From NCBI GenBank assembly GCA_028023455.1, contig JAQFVV010007209.1:64001-128000 (forward strand): 64,000 nt of DNA, in the 5' to 3' direction. Below the pieces are notes generated by a model, which saw only the letters and a list, made by a program, of their open reading frames with translations, ran no database searches and was not told the origin of the DNA. Within the stretch, counting starts at the first letter, position 1. Each line of letters begins with the position of its first letter. Shown one piece after another: positions 47,594-60,159 of the stretch. This DNA comes from Epiperipatus broadwayi. Lineage: Eukaryota > Onychophora > Udeonychophora > Euonychophora > Peripatidae. Both the position numbers and the translations under genes were made by a program.

Positions 47594-47699
47594 TGAGGAC
47601 ATTCCGGACACTTTGATAGAGATTTTGAATTCTTTCTCTTTTGACACATAAATTAAAGCTTGATAGGAGCTATTAGTAAACTTCCTCTAGTGAATATAT

Positions 47700-49409
47700 A
47701 TATATATTGCCACTATTCCATTTACACTTGCTATAATTCTTTATATATTTATAATATATTAATTATTATTAGTAATCTAAGTTCTGCTATTGTATATTCT
47801 TCAAAATATGATGATAATTTGGGTATATATTATAGTTAATCACTGGATACACTTATAGAATCAACTGTCATTTCATAATCTATATATCCCAAATGTAAGA
47901 GCAACTTATTATTGACTGTTTCGGGAACTTTTTTCAGTTGTAGGATATATCTAGTACACTATAGCTTAAAAGATTATATGTAAAATGTTCTACATCTGTT
48001 TAAACTCTAAAAGTAATTTCAAGTTTCACCTGGTCTAGATTCAAATTGCAAATTCATAGTCATGGATTAGCTAACCTCATATTTATGTGTCTTGAAAGCA
48101 TTTACGATTTAATAAGGTTTCTATTTGTTCATTAACAACTGGTATACGTGGTCTTTGGTTTTGATATTTGTATTAAAGTATATATATATTTTAAAAATAA
48201 TTTTATTTATTTATTTATTAACAAATCAGTTTTAACTCAATAGAAAATTGAATTGTTATTCTTTTTTTTACTATTTTCTTTTAAAAATCAATTCCGAAAT
48301 ACTTTGTATATCAGTAAACTATTTTGTCCATAGAGAAATCTTAATAATATATAATAGCTTTTTGTCACGAAATTTATTAAAGCTGTTCTTATATACTACA
48401 ATAGTTAATAATAATAATAATATTTAAAAAAGTAATAATAAGAGTAAAGTCCATAATCAGATTGTTGAGTGAGATATTAATAAACAATTTCTTTAGTTCA
48501 TCTGAGATAATATATTTATTTTATCTACATAACATTATTTATTAACCAAACCTGCAATAACAAATTTCAAATAAAAAATTTGCTTTATAATATAAAAAAA
48601 TTGATTTAAAAATTAACTTTTTTTTTCTGTGAGAAAGAGAAGATAGAACATTCTCATCATTTCTATAATTATGTCTAACACTAAATTATTGCAATTATTT
48701 TTGTAAAAACATGTATAAATAGTTATAGTTTAGTTGTAAAATAAGATATAGGTTCTAAAGTTCAGAGTAATAAATCCATTGGTATTCCTTCCTATTACTT
48801 TTAAATTTAACTCTTTATCACTCAGTTCAACATATTATATTGTTCTATGTAATCTGTAAAGTTTTTATACACAAATAATTTTATTCACTATCTTTTAGTA
48901 TTAATTCTATCACCTACTTAATAAGGTTTTGTATTTTTAAAGTTTTAGAATGTTTTTAAGCATATAATTTTAAAATAAAATATTTCATTTTTTTTAAAAT
49001 AACTTTTAAAATTAACACTTCATTTTCAGATTAATGCTCTGGTTAAATTTATAAATTTTTAAAATGATTTAAGAGCAAAATGATCTGAAAATAAAATATT
49101 TTATTTATTTCTTCTTATGATGTTTAATCGTTTTTTCACATGATTTAATTCAATGATTGCATTTTTTTAAAGAAAAATATTGATCGACATTTTGAAACTT
49201 TATCCCGTCTACTCAAAATGTTTTCATTGTCATTATTTTCAAATTTATTTAAAACTGAAAATATAATTATTTTAAGAATATGTATCGTTAAATTGTAAAT
49301 AATAATGTTTAATTGCTTGTATTTTAATTCAAAATATCATTTAATTTTTTATTTTTATACATGTTTGTCGCAGTTAATGTAAACAGGACTATTTAATAAT
49401 GGTGATTAT
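47700..49409. other. Anonymous AT-rich DNA
   Basis: No coding or repeat feature beyond short AT runs could be supported. Confidence 0.5.
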
Positions 49410-49560
49410 TTGTATTTTCGACATATATGTGTTCAAGTGCATCAGTGTTATGAGATAGAGTGGAGAGTGGTGGGTCGTGTGAAAGTCTGTGCTCATATAC
49501 TCTGTATATTACATATATCAATACAGGTATATAATAAGCCTGCATTTCTGTTATTAATAA
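49410..49560 (+). repeat. Fragment of the 8.8-kb hammerhead element, spanning the unit junction
   Basis: ATAGAGTGGAGAGTGGTGGG followed directly by TCGTGTGAAAGTCTGTGCTC and then the CAGGTATA.ATAAGCCTG block matches the end of one unit and the start of the next in the element at 8824-9889. The continuous junction supports a tandem or circular source. No hammerhead is included. Confidence 0.7.
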
Positions 49561-49765
49561 TTTATCATAACTTATTTAAAAACTATAGCAAAAAATGTAA
49601 TAGTTTTATTTGAAAACTTATTAATAAACCAATAATACATATACCAATCGTACACAGAGGTTAAACTCTCCACACAGTAGTACCATTCAGTGCAAACCAG
49701 AGTAATCAATGGATGCAAGAAGGTTTATGAATAAAATCCCTATTTAGCGCCTACTCATCCAATAT

Positions 49766-49805
49766 CCTCAGACTAGTTTTTAGCTTGTGGCTTTTATCAG
49801 TAAAG
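49766..49805 (-). ncRNA. Degenerate hammerhead, left arm
   Basis: Minus strand: TTTA, CTGATAA, AAGCCACAAGCTA, AAAA, CTAGT, C, TGAGG. G8 and G12 of the core are both changed to A. Helix III (ACTAGT) and cleavage base C remain. Confidence 0.5.
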
Positions 49806-49922
49806 AGCCTTGGATCTGAGAGCATTGCATCTAGATCTTAGGATCTTAAAATGCAACTCTCCAATATGAAAACACAATAAGATTTTCAATTCAAGCTCAT
49901 TAGTTAGTACAGTCATATAGAT

Positions 49923-49963
49923 CCTCACTGATGAAAGTCACAAGCTAGAAATTAGTAGGGGGG
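49923..49963 (+). ncRNA. Hammerhead-like motif, right arm
   Basis: CCTCA (49923-49927), intact CTGATGA (49928-49934), AAGTCACAAGCTA, intact GAAA (49948-49951), TTAGT, A (49957), then G-run. The consensus of the family copies restores TGAGG here, which pairs with CCTCA. In this copy the 3' side of stem I is decayed, so it is probably inactive. Confidence 0.6.
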
Positions 49964-50090
49964 ATATTGAATGAGTATGCACTAGATAGGAGTTTTATGC
50001 ATAAACCTTCTTGTATCCATTGATTAATTTGCCTTGCACTGAGTGGCACTACTTTATGGAGAGTTTAGCCTCTGTGTAAACAACTCATGT

Positions 50091-51542
50091 AAGCATAAAG
50101 AATAGTGATCATGTGATGTTTAGTGGTTATATCATAAATACATAAGATTCAACACTTATTTTTTTTTGAAGATAAATCGAACAATTAGGAAATGGATGTC
50201 ATACACAAATGACACTTTTTAATTATCATTATGGTAATTTGGCATTACTTTTTATTCCCATAATGATTTTTCTATAATATTAAAGCTATGTAAAGAAAAT
50301 AATGAAAATGCATTACTAAATTAAAAAAGTACCATTATTTGATATTAATAGAGTTTGAAAAATTATAAAATGTCAAATCAGCAGTCAATATTTTTTTAGA
50401 AATAGAGCTATGATTTTAGTATATATATATCATTCAATATGAATTCTAATACAATTGATATAATTTAGATAATTGAAATACTTTCAAACCAAAGCATAAG
50501 ACAATAGTTTTTTTTTTTTTTAGAAAAAAGATCAATCTGACTTCTCTCTTTGCATCATTTGCTTATATAGACATTTGTCTGAAACATTTTGGCCAGAAAA
50601 TTTATACTACTCATTTTAAAGCTGTTCTAAAGTAATTTATATTATCAGTTAATATTCACACAATGTTTAAATTGAGAAAAATCTCACACAATTCTATTAA
50701 TAGTATAAATTAATTTAAAACAGTTTTTAAAAAATGGTATGATTATTTAATATTCATATTTTCTGGTCCAAGTATTTCAGACAAATTTCTATAAAAGAAA
50801 ATGAAGTAAAGAGAAAAGACAGTCAGTCGTTTTCTCTTAAAAAATATTGTATTATATTTTTGTTTAAAACAGAGGCAAAACTCTGCATATAGTTATGCAT
50901 AGGAAATGGTGATCATGTGATATTTAGTGGATTAATATTTTGGTTTGAGAATATTTCAATTACTAATATATCACTTGTATGAAAATTAATCGTGAAGTAT
51001 TACATATTATTAAAACTCTGAAAATATCTTATGTGTACATGTTTATATATTGGACCTATGCAGATAAATATATATTGCACCACTCTGTATACACTGAGAA
51101 AATGAATCTAATGATAAAGTATGGAGAAGGTGGAAACAGGAAATTTACTAAAAAATAAAATATATTTTTTATTCAATATATATCAAATCAACATTTTATT
51201 TTCTATGAAGACAGAAATTTGATTAATTAATATTAAATGAACATTACATGCATATATTTATTATAAATAAGAAATAAATTTAAAATATATCATGCTGGAT
51301 ATTGCTGAACAAAGATTCAATCTTGGAATAAAGATATTTGGCTGTCACAAGAATATATTCAAATCATTTTAATATCTATTTGCTTATTTTTAAATCCAAT
51401 AATAGTATAACAATAAAATAAAAATGATATTACCAGATTATTGAAGATGCTTACATTTCACATCAAACTTACTCATTCTTCATAGAAATCACACACTGAT
51501 TTATTTTTCTCAGTTCAGGATTAAATAATTGATCTGAACATA
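50091..51542. other. Anonymous AT-rich DNA with one repeat fragment
   Basis: Near 50880-50945 there is a fragment (TAGTTATGCATAGG...GGTGATCATGTGATATTTAGTGG) shared with the flanks of the foldbacks at 46 and 50 kb. Otherwise nothing is supported. Confidence 0.5.
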
Positions 51543-51990
51543 TGCTAGATCAGTGGTCTTCAACCCTTGGGACCAGTGTTAGGTCACAGAAGTTTTCTGC
51601 CGGCCCATGCCAGACTGGCAGGAAAGTTTGTAATAGCAAAATAATAAGATTTTAAACTTTTAATTAATATAAACAATTTTTATTTATTTTTTCATCGCAA
51701 CTGCTTAAATAAAATTAATTATAAATCAAAATTTTATTTAAATTATTAGATAATACTATAATTACTCAATAATAATCGAAGGAATTTATCTGAAAATGCA
51801 ATCTTTAGACAAAGCATCAATCTCATGATAATTGTACAACTCCTTACACATCAAATTTATTTAACTAGTAGGCATTTCTGTATTGTGTCAGCTCATTTAT
51901 TGGTCACATAGAGCAAATTTTTTTATTGCATTTGTATCTTCTTTTTATTTTGTGTGTGACATTTCTTTTTGAAATTGTAAACTTCACAAA

Positions 51991-52330
51991 ATGCAGACAA
52001 AAAAGTCAAACAGCAAAACCTTTTGGCCTTCTTAAGAAGAGACAAGGATAATATACTAGTAAAAAATGATGCTGATACTGAGAGTATGCCAAGTACTAGT
52101 GTTTCAACTCTTGAAGAAATGAGGAAAAAGAGATATGTCGATACTTCAGAATATGCAGGAAAAGAAAGTCATTTTTTTCTACAATAAAAATTAACAAAAA
52201 AGATCATTTTATTAGAAATTACAGTAAGGAGTATTTAAAACTTGGTTTCATAGTTGCTCCTGAGAGTGAACTATCACCACAACCTTTGTGTGTAGTATGT
52301 TCCAAACTTTTGTCAAATGAAGTTATGTGA
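51991..52330 (+). pseudogene. N-terminal fragment of hAT transposase with partial BED-type zinc finger
   Basis: One frame reads N-L-L-A-F-L-R-R-D-K-D (from about 52000). After a frameshift, another reads R-N-Y-S-K-E-Y-L-K-L-G-F-I, then P-Q-P-L-C-V-V-C-S-K-L-L-S-N-E-V-M before TGA (52328-52330). The Y-L-K-x-G-F...C-V-V-C...L-S-N-E-x-M order is characteristic of the BED-finger end of hAT/ZBED-type transposases. The His residues of the finger and the catalytic domain are not found. The protein is broken by at least a frameshift and a stop. Confidence 0.7.
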
Positions 52331-52936
52331 CAATTTACCAAAACCAACTTATCAGCTCAATTTTCCCTGAGGCTTTATAGGTGGTCCTCAGGTGATTTCA
52401 AGAGTAAACCAAGTAATGCAATCTGGTGTTATTTTGATCTCATTTTCACCCAATTAAAAAAAAAAAATAGAACGAAAACAAAATCTAATCAATCATATAT
52501 AAATTAATTTGTTTTTCTAGTTATCACAGATGTTTATGGGGGTGGGTGGGTTAGAATTAAATTTTTTACTATTTTCTAAAAAAATTCAAAATTTAAAAAA
52601 AAGTTTTTTATTATACAAACACCATATATATATTGTGACATTTGGTAGTGCAAAAAAAACCAAAATGTTAATCTCCAAAATTTAATTAAAAAAAACGAAT
52701 GGAAAAAATTTTGTATAAAAAAGAAAGAGGATAAAGGAATATGGTGAACAGTCAAATATATAAGGATAATATTGATTCATTTCAAGCGGTTAGAAGTTGG
52801 ACAATCTTTCACGTAAGTGAAAACAGTTTCAGTTATCTAGACTTCATTATAAACTTTAAACTTAAATGATAACATAACTTTATGATATAAAGAAAACTAA
52901 ATTAAGTCAGAATAGAAATCTTTAAGAATAAGTTAC

Positions 52937-53195
52937 AGAAATGTGGAAGTAATAGTTTTAACAAGGCTGTAAACCTTAGCTATGAGCGTCTGAAAAAAAA
53001 ACGTCACTAGGGACCTCTGTAGGTCTTTAAAACACATGCTTACGCTATGAAGAAAAGCATGTGTTTTAAAGACCTACAGAGGTCCCTAGTGACGATTTTT
53101 TTCAGACGCTCATAGCTAAGGTTTACAGCCTTGTTAAAACTATTACTGAAATAATAGTGAGCGTTTAATAAAATTTATAATTAGAAATGTGGAAG
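52937..53195. mobile_element. Near-perfect hairpin insertion with 13-bp direct repeats
   Basis: 52948-53042 is the reverse complement of 53055-53147 with one indel and one substitution in about 93 bp; the loop is about 12 nt. The 13-bp word AGAAATGTGGAAG occurs just outside on both sides (52937-52949 and 53183-53195). The arms are free of AT repeats and unusually well conserved inside an old transposon, so the insertion is young. Transcribed, it would make a long double-stranded hairpin. Confidence 0.7.
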
Positions 53196-55123
53196 GCAAA
53201 TAATAAGAATAATAATTAAATTGATTTACATTATTAAAACTGATCCTACAATATTTTTGTAAAAAGATACACTTATAGTATTGTAAATAGGAACAATTTA
53301 TTTAACTGATTTATAAATGTTTATTTGGAATAGTTAATAATAAATGCAAAAATAACTCATAGGAATTAAAATTGTTCCATAGAAAAGAAAAAAATATATA
53401 TATTATGAGACTTGATGTCAATACACTGTAATATAAACATAGAAATAAAACAGCAAACTTATTTAGGCTAAATGATTTTGATCTACACTTTAAAAACACT
53501 TGAATAGTTATATTTGACATAATCCATTAATCTACTAATTCCAGTAAATTTATAATAATGAGATATGAAAGTCTCTGATTATTAAATGGTTTCAGAGAGC
53601 ATTTAAACTTTACAAAAAAAAATAAGAATAATAATAAAATCCTCATTTTATTATAATTGCATCGTTTTTCAAATATTGAAGAGGCAATCTATTAGATAAT
53701 TGACAAATGCATTTAAAGTCCTGATGTAGAAGAAAATCTGAATTATCAGATTTACATACTGGAAGAAAATCTGAACTATCAGTTTTACATATGTATAGAT
53801 TAATAATAATAAAAAAAGAACCTAAATAATAATTTTCTATTCTTTGGATAGGAATGAGATTATTACTAACTTTATATTCTTTGTATTTGTGATGAAGTTA
53901 ATCTTCATTATGTTAAAGAGTTCTTTTATATGTTAATGTTTAAGTTATAATTTTAGATATATTCCAAATGAGAACGTTATAGAAGTGAACTAAATAGAAG
54001 AGTGAAATGGGTAAAATAATGTTCTAAGTTTTTATTATAAAATCATATCAAGGTAAGATTAATGTATGATATATTTTAAAATGTAAGTTGATTAATATAA
54101 GGTAATGTTAAAGAACCTAGAAATATAATAGTGAAAATAACCAAATGTATGATAATGAAGTGTGAAGAAAAGTAATCTGAAAGGATTAAAGATGGGTGGA
54201 TGATAAACTATATGATACAATAAATAAACTTGTGATCCCAAGTTAAAAATAAATAAATAAATATTGACTATTGTCAAATTATACTGACACTTTGTTTTGT
54301 AGTATATCACCAGGATATTAAGAAAATAATTAGCAGAAAGATAATATTATTATATAGTTATGCTGATTTCTTGTATGATGTATGCCTGTGATTCTTTTTA
54401 CATTTAGATAGGTTGTCATTCCAGGGGATAGTCAATGTGGTAAATTGTAATTTCCTGAAAAACTGATAAGAACATAATGAGATTAATCAAAGTGATACCC
54501 ATATATGTAGTTGGATGTTATAATGTGAAGAATTTCTGTAAAATAAAGGTGATCAAACCCACAATAGCCTAATGAAAAAGCTTGGATATTAAGAAAGTAT
54601 CATGAGAAATAAATGATTACTTGCCATGAGAGTACACCATATTTGGAATGGTAAATAAGACCTCCATTGTATATTTGTAGCATTTGAGTCCAGTAGACAT
54701 CAGTTTCTGATCTACAGAATGTTAATTATAAAGAAAATAAGGTAGGCATGGTATATAAGTGGATTTATAAAAAGTGTATAATGGTTTATCTAAGTGTGGA
54801 AAACTATTTAAATGGAAAATAAAAATGTAAATACAAAACAAAGGTTGCATTAAGTAATTAATTTTAAGGTGACACTATATAAAAATAAAAGCAAATGGAA
54901 TCAATAATGAAAATAAACAAAGAAAAGAAAATGAATGGAATGAAATGGTATTGTATTTTTGGTTTTATTATGGGTTAATTTCATAGATTTTAGGTGATAA
55001 AATAATCACATTCTGACAATATGTGATGTGGTTGTTTTGCATTCATAAGGATAATAATAATATGTATCTTAAATAAGAATTATACATAAAATATGGAACC
55101 TATAGCTAAAAATAATAATAATA

Positions 55124-55124
<1 letters not shown>
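53196..55124. other. Anonymous interior of the hAT element
   Basis: No transposase domain could be read here. The minus-strand frames at 53311-53520 and 54092-54310 have no recognisable motif. Confidence 0.45.
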
Positions 55125-55430
<306 letters not shown>

Positions 55431-55633
55431 CAATTCAATTTATTCTATGAAATAAAAAACAAAGTACATCACAAATATTTAAAAACTCCAAACAAGAAAA
55501 ATCTTGTGTGCGGAATTTACATGTAAAAATAACAAATTAAATAAAAATAAAAATACAATCAAAAACTCAAATTAGAAAAAAACAGTTTAGAAAAAAAATA
55601 AAATTAATTAAATGAATAAAATAAATGCCAAAA

Positions 55634-57359
55634 TTAATACATACTACACAACCATTGATACAAATATTTTTTGAAAGATACATAAGAAATATTATTCAGA
55701 TCAATTGAACATTCATATACAAATTTATTAAACAACTTTGACCCAGGATAAACATATTGTCTTCTACTAGATTCCTTAAAAATTTTTGGTAAAGGTAATT
55801 GAAATTTATTAGAAAGGCGAGTATTTAGAACATAAACTCTAGAATTCAGAAAAAGTTTAGCACAAAAAATATCAAAAATAACTCTATATTGATATAAGTG
55901 ATTTACATCAAATAAACCAAATGCAATATAAATATCTCGAACAGAAGAGGAACGAGATCTACCAAAGATAATGCGCAAAGTATAATTTTGCAAAACATGC
56001 AAAGAAGATAAAATATGTGGAGAGGCATTACCCCAAATAATGATATTGTAAGATAAAATACTTTGATAGCAGATAATGTAAATAAAAATGAGAGCAGTCC
56101 TAGGAAGAAATTTAACTAAATAATAAAACATATAGTTTAAATTACATAACCATTGATAAAGATATGTAATATGATTTGTCCAGGACAATCTGGAGTCAAT
56201 ATATATTCCCAAATAATAATTCTCTACCAAAGGAATATTCTCACAAGTACATATACTATTAAAATGCAAAATATACTTAAAGCAAATTTTAATCTTAAGA
56301 GAGAAAAAAGTACGCTTGTAAGAAAAAAGAATAGCTTTTGTTTTATCTAAATTGACCAACAATGAATTATATACCAATCATTTACCAACTGAATCCAAAT
56401 CCTCATTCATTAATTTTTCAAGAAGATTATAAGAAACAGCATTACAAGATAAAGCAATATCATCAGCAAAAACAATAATCTTAGAATGTAATTTCAATGA
56501 AAATAAATCATTAATATAAATTAAAAACAATAGAGGACCAAGTACTGAACCTTGTGGAACTCCAGCATTAATCAAGACCACATCACTGATAGTACCATAA
56601 ATATTAGTAAACTGTTTCCTATCATTTAAATAACTCTCCAACCAACTATCAATAGATCCATGAAAACCATACAAATAGCAATGCCTAATCAACATATTAT
56701 GATTAACAAAATCAAATGCTTTAAATAAATCAAGATAAATAGCCAATGTTTTAAGTTCCTGATCCAATGAAGATGTTAAATAATGAACATGATGTTTTAA
56801 AGCATCTAATGTACTTCTGCCAGGAAGAAAACATATTGATAGTCAGATAAAAATTTTATTTTTAAACAGAAATGACAACATTTGATCCCTAACAATCATT
56901 TCCAATAATTTAGAAAAAAAAAACAGAAATAATAGTAATTGGCCTATAATTAACCATAAGAGTAGAATCACTCTTTTTTATAAACAGGAGTAATAACATT
57001 AACTTTCAGACATTCTGGAAATGATCCAAAGATAAATTAAATAAATGAACCAAAACAGGAAAAAATGCAACCTTATTTTTTTTAAGCATCTTAGGTGTTA
57101 TACCATCTAGTCCAAAAGAAGTGACATTTTTTAAACTATCAATTGCCACAGACAACTGAGATTCAGAAACATCAGAATATAAAAAAGAATTCAAACTTGA
57201 ATAAGAAGAGAAAATCTGCTCAGGCACATCATGCATTGATAAATTTGCAAAATACTCATTAAACCGATCAGCTAAATATTTTTCATTATTCTGTAATTCA
57301 ATTAAACTTTCATTATATTTAATACATTTAATACGATTAGGAGAAGATTTTTTAATCAA
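55634..57359 (-). pseudogene. LINE reverse transcriptase, inactivated
   Basis: Reading from 57359 downward: N-terminal RT region (S-F-G-L-D-G-I-T-P-K-M-L-K-K); a frame-broken segment (56770-57005) that still reads N-Y-R-P-I and F-L-P-G-R-S-T; then Y-L-D-L-F-K-A-F-D-F-V-N-H, G-V-P-Q-G-S-V-L-G-P-L-L-F-L-I-Y-I-N-D-L, and the catalytic F-A-D-D (56767-56378). An in-frame TGA at 56378-56380 sits where the family has Trp before a conserved N-x-L-x-V-N...K-T block. The C-terminal part (to 55634) is continuous. At least one nonsense and several frameshifts make it non-functional. Confidence 0.85.
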
Positions 57360-57545
57360 AGAATTTATTGTTCTTCATTTCAAAGAAACATTTTTATCAC
57401 TAAGAAATTCTTGATAATATCTAAACTTCAACTTTCTAATATCAGACTTAATTTCAACATTAAGTTTTTTTAAAACGTCTGATGAGCCATCCAAAGCTTT
57501 TAACACATTTCTCTGATTAATTTTACATACCAGAGCATCTGTCAC

Positions 57546-58023
57546 TCAAAGAGATCTTCTTCTATTCTTATTTAAATGAAACTTTGCTTTAGCAATTAAA
57601 TCTAAACAAATAGCTTGGAACCCCAAAAATGCATCATTAACATTATCTATCATAAAAATCTCATCCCAATTCTGAACAGGTAATAAATAATTCAATTTAG
57701 AAAAAGATAATTTTTCAACATATGCACAAACATTAATATTATCCATACAATTCAATATTTTTAATTCAGTAGCAAAATGATCTGTAAGAAATAATTTAGA
57801 AAGAGACGAATCAGAAAATAATCCGCGACTTAATCTAACAAAAATATGATCTAAAAGAGATTGAGATATAGGAGTTATGCGTAGGTGAAAAAAGCGTTTG
57901 ACTAAATCCATAGCTATAAAGTAAATTTAAATAATCTATAGTAGACTTACAAACATTATTTAACAAATCAATATTTAGATCCCCCATTAAAACAGCAGAT
58001 TCTGAACCCAAATCTAATAACAA
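57546..58023 (-). pseudogene. LINE endonuclease, C-terminal part
   Basis: From 58023 downward, V-L-M-G-D-L-N-I-D-L-L and L-Y-S-Y-G-F are in one frame. After a +/-1 shift near 57900, L-L-D-H-I-F-V and L-T-D-H-F-A-T are in another. These correspond to the catalytic G-D-x-N, the (S/T)-x-L-D-H-I-F and the S-D-H motifs of apurinic-type LINE endonucleases. In the last motif the Ser is replaced by Thr. The N-terminal half is deleted. Confidence 0.8.
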
Positions 58024-58037
58024 AGAATCAAGTTCAG

Positions 58038-58038
58038 C

Positions 58039-58071
<33 letters not shown>

Positions 58072-58072
58072 A
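58038..58072. repeat. (CAA)n microsatellite
   Basis: CAA repeats mark the 5' break of the LINE. Confidence 0.9.
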
Positions 58073-59395
58073 ATAACACAACAACATTATTCACAATGAT
58101 TCTTGGAAATTGAAAAATAGATTCCTGTAAGTTTAAATTTTTTATTATTTAATGGATAGGAGTCAGCGGTTCCCATTATTGTATATAATTGTACAAATGT
58201 TAAACAAATTATATGTGTTATATTTTATTGTTGTTATACAATGTATTTAAAATTCTGTTAAGAATTATTGTTATTCATGTAAATAAACTACTATTGTAAA
58301 TAGAGTGGTTGAGTGAAGTCTGTTTCAATATGGAATTATTTTCACCACTTTGTCATATCCAAACACACCAATTATTGGGAATATTATGTAGAACAAAACT
58401 GATAGATTTAATTGTTTATTAAATTCAATCACAATTACTTGAATGAGTACATTTAATAGCATTATAGTTTTAATTTAAAAATGGTTATATCTTTATAGTC
58501 ACATGTAAATTTCTTATGAAAGTAAATTTGAATTCATTTCAAATATATTCAGAAGAGTATATGAGTATTAGATATTGGTAGGAGAATATTTTAGACAATC
58601 TAATTAAAGTTAACAGGGTTCTGACTAAAGTTAAAATAAAAGTTAGTTTGAATAATAATTATATATTAAGATGATAATAGAAGTTCATTTTATAGGCAGT
58701 AGTTAGTTATAAGTTATAGTTAGATTAATTGGTAGAGAATATGATGATGATTTATAATTGTGAATTTATTATTTTTGTTAAAAAGATATACTAATTCTAA
58801 TGAAATGAGTTGAAATATATTATAATGTTAGATGTGGTTATGATTAAGATAGTTGGATCTTAGTAAAAGCCCTCTTATTATTCGATTATCTTAAATAGAG
58901 AAATTATTGGGTTATCATATTGGAATAAGTAAGAACCTTGAGATATGCATAAGATAGTAGTAGTTATTATAAAAGATATAAGATTGTAATAGATTTTATT
59001 AATTTGATGTGTTTAATTCAAGATGTCATTGAAAGATATATATTTTATGTTTTTTTTTTTTTTAATATTAAAACCCACTCTCTTGTAATTGGTTTTGTAA
59101 ATCTACCTTAGAAATTATTTGATAAATAATTATAATCAATTGTTGAGTTTCATGAAATAATATTTTATATGATTTATGGGTTAATGATAGAGCTAGGCGG
59201 TAGATAGATTCAAAGTGTATAGTAAGAAATGTGGAGATCCAGAGCAGACAAGTTGTAGTAGAAGGAAGGATTTTGATGCTCAATTGTCTAGCCATATTAT
59301 GGCCTAATCTTAAAACAAAAAAAAGACAATTTAGAAAGTATAATAATTTAAATTTTTTGTTGTTGTATGAAATACACATATGAAAAGGAAAGGTT

Positions 59396-59463
<68 letters not shown>

Positions 59464-59872
59464 TATAACTTCATCTTGTATATTTAACATTAAATACAGA
59501 TATTCCATTTATCATAATTATTGTCATGTATTACATTAGCTGTGATATTTCCCAACATTCAGATGAATAACATTTTATTCTTGCTTGTTTTAACAATGAA
59601 ATAATAAATGTAGCAATGCAAGCACATTAATGAGAATGATTGTTATTGTACTGTTTTCTGTAGCAGTATGACTGCGCAACCTGAGAAAGACTACTCAGGA
59701 TGCAAAGGTAAGCAACACCATTACAATACATTTAACTAATGTGTTGTTTTGGTCAGTTATAACAATTAAATAGTTTAAATCTTAAGGAATTTATCTGTAG
59801 ATTTCTGCCAGTCTGTGAAATCTTATCCTTATTTTTGCTGGTTCACAGATGTGAAAAGTTTGAAGACCACTG
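58073..59872. other. 3' part of the hAT element, no transposase readable
   Basis: An (AT)n tract lies at 59399-59465. The minus-strand frame at 59068-59508 is built partly on that tract. The less AT-rich block 59640-59730 has no assigned function. Confidence 0.5.
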
Positions 59873-59880
59873 GTCTAGAT

Positions 59881-60155
59881 CAATATCATCTCATATATTT
59901 ATTCTGAATAATGAGAATTCCATGAGATATCTAATTAATAAACAAATAATATTTATTAAATAATATTATAACTTAAATGATTATTAATTAATAATAACAA
60001 TAGATAAATAAAAAAAATAAACATTGCCTGTATACTTTACATTTTAAATTACACATTTCATACTTATGAATCATATAGAATTTGTTTATAATTGTATGGA
60101 AATATACTGCAATATATATCAGAATTTCTTATGAATTCTGTATGCAAGTTTCTAT
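59881..60155. other. AT-rich flank
   Basis: Nothing recognised. Confidence 0.5.
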
Positions 60156-60159
60156 TTAT

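Larger units (their letters stand above)
46981..47700. mobile_element. Compound inverted-repeat element, three copies of one end
   Basis: 46981-47086 is inverted at 47219-47323, and 47037-47202 is inverted at 47523-47695, so the end containing CTAGAGGGAGTTTACCAA is present three times. The interior (about 47390-47470) holds a fragment related to the 13-kb foldback and the satellite (AGACCCATATAGCTACCTGG). It is non-coding; the frame at 47303-47512 spans unrelated repeat pieces. Confidence 0.6.
49645..50090. mobile_element. Foldback with hammerhead-like cores
   Basis: The left arm (about 49655-49810) is the reverse complement of about 49923-50085. Shared words include CACAGAGG.TAAACTCTCCA, GTACCA.T.AGTGCAA and ATCCAATATCCTCAGACTAGT. 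The flanking sequence ATAGTGATCATGTGATGTTTAGTGG recurs at about 46170-46190 (minus) and near 50915, marking further fragments of related repeats. There is no coding capacity. Confidence 0.65.
55431..58038 (-). mobile_element. 5'-truncated LINE of the CR1/Jockey group
   Basis: On the minus strand the element runs from the endonuclease C-terminal half (58023) through a complete reverse transcriptase region to an AT-rich 3' end and an (ATT)n tail at 55430. The start of the endonuclease, any ORF1 and the 5' UTR are missing; the 5' break abuts a (CAA)n run at about 58038-58068. Such truncation is the usual result of target-primed reverse transcription. It is nested inside the hAT element. I place it in the broad CR1/Jockey/L2 group from motif style only. 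Confidence 0.85.
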
